Source: Limnovirga sp038203525
GTDB taxonomy: Bacteria > Bacteroidota > Bacteroidia > Chitinophagales > Chitinophagaceae
DNA length: 64,000 nucleotides
Assembly (NCBI GenBank): GCA_038203525.1
Contig: JBBRDW010000003.1
Coordinates: 36,979 to 100,978 of the forward strand
Reading direction: 5' to 3'
Positions within the stretch are counted from its first letter, which is position 1, and every line of letters starts with the position of its first letter. The translations under genes and the position numbers were made by a program. The notes beneath the pieces were generated by a model. That model had not been told where the DNA came from and made no database searches. It saw nothing but the letters and a program-made list of their open reading frames with translations. Shown in pieces: positions 60,183 through 64,000 of the stretch.

Positions 60183-61253
60183 TTATTTTTTTAATGTAAT
60201 GCTATTTAATGATTGTAATAGTTTACCCGCTGCTGCTTTTATTTGCACCAGGTCTTTGTCTACATCAGCCTGGGTAAGAAAATAGAAAGGTGTAAAAGTT
60301 TCCCTGGTTATGCGGTTTAGTGAACGGAATGGCTGACCCGCTTTCCATGTGGCATTTGCAAAGCGTGCATATACCTCTTTATCCTCCTTTGATATCTTAT
60401 CGTTAACGAGTGATTGCAGAATTTCAGAAGGTGTTTTATGATTAGTTGTTGCAAGATAATTTGTGCCGCATTCTGTTGCATAGAAACCAGCAATATTTGT
60501 TGCTATTTTTTCCTGACGAAAGCTCTTTTCTTTAACAGAGGTTTCTTCTTCTGCTGAAATAAAAGGCGGGGCAGATTGCTTTTGCCCTGCATAATACATC
60601 GAATCCAAAAAAGAAGACATTTCTAATGCATAAGCAGTATCCTGCAATAAATTTTTTAGCTGCCGCATCTGTTCGTCTATTGTTCCGGGCTTTAATACTT
60701 GTGAAAGTTTTAATGCCGCATTTTTTATTTGGTGATAGTCTTTCTGTACCTCATCATCCGGCAATTCACTCCACGAAATAAAATTAGCCTTCTTAATTCT
60801 TGCAATATCTCTAAATGGCTGTCCCGCCTTCCATGTAGCATTAGCAAACCTATTAAGTAATATTAAAGCACTATCGCCTGTTTTATTGTCTAAAATTTTT
60901 TGTAACCAATTATAAGGTGTGCTATTTGTTTGTGCACTTAATAATCCAATACCACATTCCAATGCATAAAAACCAGCCATACTTGTTGCAATTTTTTCTT
61001 CTTTTACACTTTTGCTTATCTTGATCGTATCTTCTGCTAAACCTAAAAAAGGAGGCGCAGATTCCCCAATACCCTTATAGTAAGCACCTTCCAGTATGGC
61101 AGCCATTTCTGCAGCATAATTTTCATCCTGCAATAAAGAATCAATACTATGCAATTCATTTACAATCTTTTCTTCTTTGTCCATACTATGCTCTTGTTCT
61201 TTACAATTATTGAAAATTAAAATAACGGCGCTTATTAGTAGTATGCTTTTCAT
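60183..61253 (-). CDS. Lipoprotein with two tandem copies of an unknown domain
   Basis: This 356-residue lipoprotein has the lipobox-like NNCKE (Cys near residue 17). Two domains of about 150 residues repeat: SAPPF, then EEKIATSMAGFYALECG and RFANATWKAGQPFRDIARIK in the first; SAPPF, QEKIATNIAGFYATECG and RFANATWKAGQPFRSLNRIT in the second. The conserved Cys-Gly and WKAGQPFR blocks suggest a defined ligand site. I know no characterised homolog. The start at 61253 (MKSILLISAVILIF) gives a normal signal peptide. Function unknown. Confidence 0.75.
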   Translation of the reverse strand: MKSILLISAVILIFNNCKEQEHSMDKEEKIVNELHSIDSLLQDENYAAEMAAILEGAYYKGIGESAPPFLGLAEDTIKISKSVKEEKIATSMAGFYALECGIGLLSAQTNSTPYNWLQKILDNKTGDSALILLNRFANATWKAGQPFRDIARIKKANFISWSELPDDEVQKDYHQIKNAALKLSQVLKPGTIDEQMRQLKNLLQDTAYALEMSSFLDSMYYAGQKQSAPPFISAEEETSVKEKSFRQEKIATNIAGFYATECGTNYLATTNHKTPSEILQSLVNDKISKEDKEVYARFANATWKAGQPFRSLNRITRETFTPFYFLTQADVDKDLVQIKAAAGKLLQSLNSITLKK

Positions 61254-61641
61254 AAATGTATTATTGATTGGCATTTTAAAATAGTACAATTTAAGGCTTT
61301 GAAAGTTTATAGCAAAAATGTGTACTTCTAAAAGGAGAATTTATCCATTTTTTTTCATTTGCACTATCAGAGGCATTCAGAAAAGCGAAAAAATTTTCTT
61401 AATGCAAACAAATTTTTTAGCCATTCTTTATAATCTAATTGAGCTTCTGTTGTGTCACTCACTTGTACTTTCTGAACTTTATGCAGCTATGATTAAATAC
61501 AGGATTTCCAATACACAGGTTCTGTGTACGAACCGTAACTACAATTTATTCAGGTGCATGGAGACACGTTGGGGCATCTTTATTTAATTTTGCGGACACG
61601 AACCAAAGCAAAAGGGCCTACTTACTGTATAAATAAATTGT
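61254..61641. other. Intergenic region with repeat copies
   Basis: A GTGTCAC-type core lies at 61450-61468, and the right-end repeat GCGGACACGAACCAAAGC lies just before the next gene (about 61591-61608). Confidence 0.6.
61450..61468 (+). repeat. Intergenic repeat core, GTGTCAC subtype
   Basis: An exact TTGTGTCACTCACTTGTAC, followed by TTTCTGAACTTTATGCAGC. Confidence 0.85.
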
Positions 61642-62133
61642 ATGAAACAAGTCTTTTACCTGTTATTATTGGCTGCCCTATTTACTGGCTGCAACAATTA
61701 TATTTACGTAGTGCGGCATGCCGAAAAAGCAGTATCGCCCCCATCTGACCCGCCATTGACAGCCGCAGGTCAGCAACGGGCAGTGGATCTCGCCAACGTT
61801 TTGAAGGGGAAAAATATCGGCTTTATTTATTCAACCAATACTATGCGTACCCTTAAAACTGCAACCCCTTTAAGCGATAGTATCGTTAAATCTATTACTT
61901 TATATTCACCTGATACCACCGCTTCGTTTATGAAGAAACTTACAAGTATCCGTTCAAATGTGTTGGTTGTTGGTCACAGTAATACAGTACTGGAATTACT
62001 GGATGCTTTTAACCTTTCTCATAGCCTGCAGCATATACCCGATGATGGTTTTAATAATCTTTTTATCATTAAAAAGACCCGGTTTCTAAAAACCAAAATA
62101 ACTTTAACAGAATCTACCTACGGTGCTCCTTAA
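61642..62133 (+). CDS. Histidine-phosphatase-like lipoprotein
   Basis: This 163-residue exported protein has the lipobox ALFTGC (Cys 17). The phosphatase core is visible: VVRHAEKA (catalytic Arg-His), YSTNTMRTLKTA and VVGHSNTVLELLD (second His). The family (phosphoglycerate-mutase branch, SixA-like size) dephosphorylates proteins or small phosphates; the exported location points to an extracellular phosphate substrate. It is monocistronic. Confidence 0.88.
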   Translation: MKQVFYLLLLAALFTGCNNYIYVVRHAEKAVSPPSDPPLTAAGQQRAVDLANVLKGKNIGFIYSTNTMRTLKTATPLSDSIVKSITLYSPDTTASFMKKLTSIRSNVLVVGHSNTVLELLDAFNLSHSLQHIPDDGFNNLFIIKKTRFLKTKITLTESTYGAP

Positions 62134-62187
62134 TTGATTTTTTGCTTATATCCATTGGCAGGCGGCAATAAGTCTGTTGATCTTTGG

Positions 62188-62206
62188 TTGTGTCACTCAC
62201 TTGTAC
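62188..62206 (+). repeat. Intergenic repeat core, GTGTCAC subtype
   Basis: An exact TTGTGTCACTCACTTGTAC, followed by GTTCTGAACTTTATGCAGC. Confidence 0.85.
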
Positions 62207-62328
62207 GTTCTGAACTTTATGCAGCTATTAATAAATACCGGATTTCTCCGCACGTCTCTCCAAATATTTGTGGTTTAGCCAAGCAAATTGCGGCATCGTG
62301 GACTAGATGATAATATTTGCCAGCTAGC

Positions 62329-62372
62329 CGCAGAGTCCATGCCACGCGGGCTATGAGTTGAGACTCTGCGGA
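62329..62372. repeat. CCGCAGAGTC hairpin repeat, copy 1
   Basis: CCGCAGAGTC (62329-62338) pairs with GACTCTGCGG (62363-62372). The enclosed CATGCCAC and GGGCTATGAG are conserved in all three copies. Confidence 0.8.
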
Positions 62373-62436
62373 GAAAGTAAAAAGTAGGATCGCATTATTT
62401 TTTGTACCCAACTGTAGTTTAATAATGGGGCTGTAC

Positions 62437-62455
62437 TTGCGTCGCAGTCTTGTAC
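62437..62455 (+). repeat. Intergenic repeat core, GCGTCGC subtype
   Basis: TTGCGTCGCAGTCTTGTAC, followed by GTTCTGTAATTCTATTCAGC. The core belongs to one subtype while the flank (GTTCTG...CAGC) is that of the other, an intermediate form. Confidence 0.75.
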
Positions 62456-62526
62456 GTTCTGTAATTCTATTCAGCTTTGATCGTAGCGTAGATTAGCGGT
62501 TCTCATTCAAAACCAGTACCATCGAA

Positions 62527-62572
62527 CCGCAGAGTCCATGCCACTCACGGGCTATGAGATGAGACTCTGCGG
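62527..62572. repeat. CCGCAGAGTC hairpin repeat, copy 2
   Basis: CCGCAGAGTC (62527-62536) pairs with GACTCTGCGG (62563-62572). It lies just after the SOD gene on the minus strand and may act as its terminator. Confidence 0.8.
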
Positions 62573-62584
62573 AGAAGAAACTGT

Positions 62585-63190
62585 TTATTTAATAACGCCG
62601 CACCCAATTCTTGAACCTGCGTTACCGGTGGGCTGGGTATTATAATCATCAACACCACTGTGTACGATGATTGCCCTGCCTAAAACGCTGCTGGTACTGT
62701 CTGAGCCAAGTGTCCATAAATCTGTTGTCAGTTCCATAGTGCCTTTGCCTTTTGCATCCAGTTTCACGTTACCTATATCACCCAGGTGAAAACTTTCAGA
62801 ACCCCATTTTCCATGCTTGGCATCCGTTGGGTTCCAGTGACCATGTGTGGCTTTGCCATTATCCCCGCAGTCAGGATGTTCGTGTATATGAACCGCCACC
62901 GTTTTATTGGCCATTTTAGGTATGGTAAGGTCAAGCATCATTTTTACTTTCCCGTTATCTGCATCAAAACTTACTGTACCATCAACGGTTGTATCGACGT
63001 CGGTGCCGGTTACTATCGCCTCAGCATGTGTAACATTTGCTGCCATTGTAGACGATGTGTCCGTCGGCATAGATGAAGAAGCAGATTCATTTGCGTTTTC
63101 TGTTGATGTAGCACTGCCGCAGGAAATTATTGCAAACGATAATGCAGCTAACAAACAGAAAAACAGTTGTTTGATTTCTAAATGTTTCAT
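62585..63190 (-). CDS. sodC: Cu/Zn superoxide dismutase, lipoprotein
   Basis: This 201-residue enzyme has a signal peptide with lipobox AIISC (Cys near residue 24) and a Ser/Thr/Asn-rich linker. The SOD domain has the Cu ligands in HIHEHPDCG, the Zn loop in GHWNPTDAKHG with further ligands in FHLGD, and the C-terminal GSRIGCGVI with the disulfide Cys. It removes superoxide in the periplasm or at the outer membrane. It is monocistronic, surrounded by repeats. Confidence 0.92.
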   Translation of the reverse strand: MKHLEIKQLFFCLLAALSFAIISCGSATSTENANESASSSMPTDTSSTMAANVTHAEAIVTGTDVDTTVDGTVSFDADNGKVKMMLDLTIPKMANKTVAVHIHEHPDCGDNGKATHGHWNPTDAKHGKWGSESFHLGDIGNVKLDAKGKGTMELTTDLWTLGSDSTSSVLGRAIIVHSGVDDYNTQPTGNAGSRIGCGVIK

Positions 63191-63548
63191 GTTTAAAATT
63201 TTATTTTAGTAAATGTAATTGTTGCAACAAATACCTTACCATCATATTATTTACAAGATATTTTGTAGTGTGATGCAAAGACAATCAGGCTGTAAAATGT
63301 ATTGTTTTGATACCTATGATGGTTTAAGATTGAGGCGAAAGTTTCATGTATTGGCAGCTTAAGGCTTGTTTTATCTAACCCGCACAAGAAGCTTTCACAC
63401 AAAGCTACGCTTAAGTCTTGCACTAGCGTGGGTCATTCTTAGACCAACTGTGTATTTAAATGTACATCCTGGAGATTGAAGCGTAAGAAAAAGGTAACGA
63501 TTAGTGTATCGTTTTAAACTCCCTCGGCAGAAGGTTTTCTATTTTTTA

Positions 63549-63576
63549 TTCCAGATGCTCTGCAGAACATCTGGAA
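63549..63576. repeat. CCAGATG hairpin repeat
   Basis: TTCCAGATG pairs perfectly with CATCTGGAA around ten bases. Related units lie at 60119-60146 and, more diverged, about 22180-22206. Confidence 0.75.
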
Positions 63577-63679
63577 TAATCGGCCATGCCAGCTCTCTCC
63601 GCACTGGGTCTCCAAAGTTTTTTGTATTAGCCGAGGACATTGCGGTTTTGTGGACTGAATTATAATATTTGCCGACGAG

Positions 63680-63723
63680 CCGCAGAGTCCATGCCACACG
63701 GGCTATGAGATGAGACTCTGCGG
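63680..63723. repeat. CCGCAGAGTC hairpin repeat, copy 3
   Basis: CCGCAGAGTC (63680-63689) pairs with GACTCTGCGG (63714-63723). Upstream sequence (ATTGCGG, GTGGACT, ATAATATTTGCC) matches the block at 62.25-62.33 kb. Confidence 0.8.
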
Positions 63724-63866
63724 AGAAAGAGTGGTAAGCATTTTTGGCAGATTCATTTGAGAAAGGCATTACCATAAAAACCCGCTTATTCATATAGCAT
63801 TTCAAAATTTAGAAGTCAATATAATAACTTTCATTCAGCTGATATAATTTGTTTATTCTAAGTGCC

Positions 63867-63996
63867 AAGGTTCGTGTCTCCACGAACCTTTATTACGTCA
63901 TGTTCCGGTACGTGAAGACACGTACCGGGGCATCTTAAATTTATTTACGGACACGAACCAAGGCTGAGGACACGAACCAAGGCGGGGGTTCGTGTC
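63867..63996. repeat. Cluster of three hairpins around GGTTCGTG
   Basis: AAGGTTCGTG/CACGAACCTT (63867-63890, loop TCTC), CCGGTACGTG/CACGTACCGG (63905-63928, loop AAGA) and GACACGAACC/GGTTCGTGTC (63969-63996) are each 10-bp perfect. The direct repeat GGACACGAACCAAGGC occurs twice. Related copies lie near 59486, 59891 and 61591. Confidence 0.75.
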
Positions 63997-64000
63997 TCCA

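Larger units (their letters stand above)
62134..62584. other. Intergenic region of stacked repeats
   Basis: It contains, in order: a GTGTCAC core (62188-62206), a 140-bp block ending in the CCGCAGAGTC hairpin (62329-62372), a GCGTCGC-type core (62437-62455) and a second CCGCAGAGTC hairpin (62527-62572) 12 bp from the SOD stop. Confidence 0.65.
63191..64000. other. Right-end region made mostly of repeats
   Basis: Contents in order: the composite tail repeat (63431-63580) with a CAGATGCTCTGCAGAACATC hairpin, the 140-bp block with the third CCGCAGAGTC hairpin (to 63730), and a cluster of short perfect hairpins around GGTTCGTG (63867-63996). I find no gene. Confidence 0.6.

Overview
The window looks like chromosomal DNA from a member of the Bacteroidota, most likely a Chitinophagaceae-type (Sphingobacteriales/Chitinophagales) bacterium. 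The signs are low GC, coding genes separated by long AT-rich gaps, several starts preceded by the Bacteroidota -7 promoter motif TAnnTTTG, a gliding-motility gldF gene, DUF3127 and CBM9-like proteins, and lipoproteins and regulators typical of that group. It is not a single island. It is a patchwork of housekeeping genes (iscS-iscU-iscA, cysS, alaS, dnaA, a CarB half, tRNA-Ser) and accessory genes, stitched together by an unusually dense set of intergenic repeats.

Left part (1-15 kb): AAA ATPase (open at the window edge), MATE transporter, a tightly packed and partly degenerate tRNA array (Ala-like, Asp, Cys, Phe), a CstB-like persulfide dioxygenase-rhodanese protein, a Bax-inhibitor-1 family protein, an arsenic operon on the minus strand (arsR-arsM-arsN-aquaporin-arsC), chrA, methylmalonyl-CoA epimerase, the Isc genes and gldF. 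In the arsenic operon arsR, arsM and arsC look intact. arsN is broken by one nonsense codon and the aquaporin gene by several frameshifts.

Middle (15-31 kb): a small exported Cys-rich protein, a CBM9-like protein, a PIG-L deacetylase, a YdeP-type molybdoenzyme, a phytoene-dehydrogenase-like flavoprotein, an M14 carboxypeptidase, and an aminotransferase whose upstream region carries four CRP-like palindromes at exact 22-bp spacing. Next comes a possible signalling cassette: two paralogous seven-helix membrane proteins, a small protein ending in a Cys-Pro-Pro-Gln-Cys motif, a HisKA_3 histidine kinase and a LuxR-type regulator.

Right-middle (31-50 kb): an endonuclease/exonuclease/phosphatase protein, cysS, a DUF937-like protein, an M23 peptidase, alaS, a REP-associated tyrosine transposase (RAYT) flanked by hairpins sharing GTGCCAC, a free-standing C-terminal CarB half with its own promoter motif, a flavin-binding protein, a CoA-transferase, a PAS histidine kinase with a REC-CRP fusion regulator, tRNA-Ser, dnaA with an AT-rich upstream region, DUF3127 and a FAD protein.

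Right part (50-64 kb): two GMC oxidoreductases, a second CBM9-like protein, a FAS1 lipoprotein, a LytS/LytTR pair, a duplicated-domain lipoprotein, a histidine-phosphatase lipoprotein and a Cu/Zn superoxide dismutase, between long stretches of repeat.

The main cross-cutting feature is one repeat family whose 19-bp core is TTGYGTCRCWCWCTTGTAC. I count about 33 full or partial copies, often as inverted pairs with GAGCCCGGC-like outer ends. It reaches into or against coding 3' ends: it supplies the last residues of ArsC and the stop codon of ChrA. The C4/G8 pair of one subtype is replaced by T4/A8 in the other, which keeps the dyad symmetry. The tRNA array, this repeat family and the seven-helix/kinase cassette are the best candidates for undescribed biology here.
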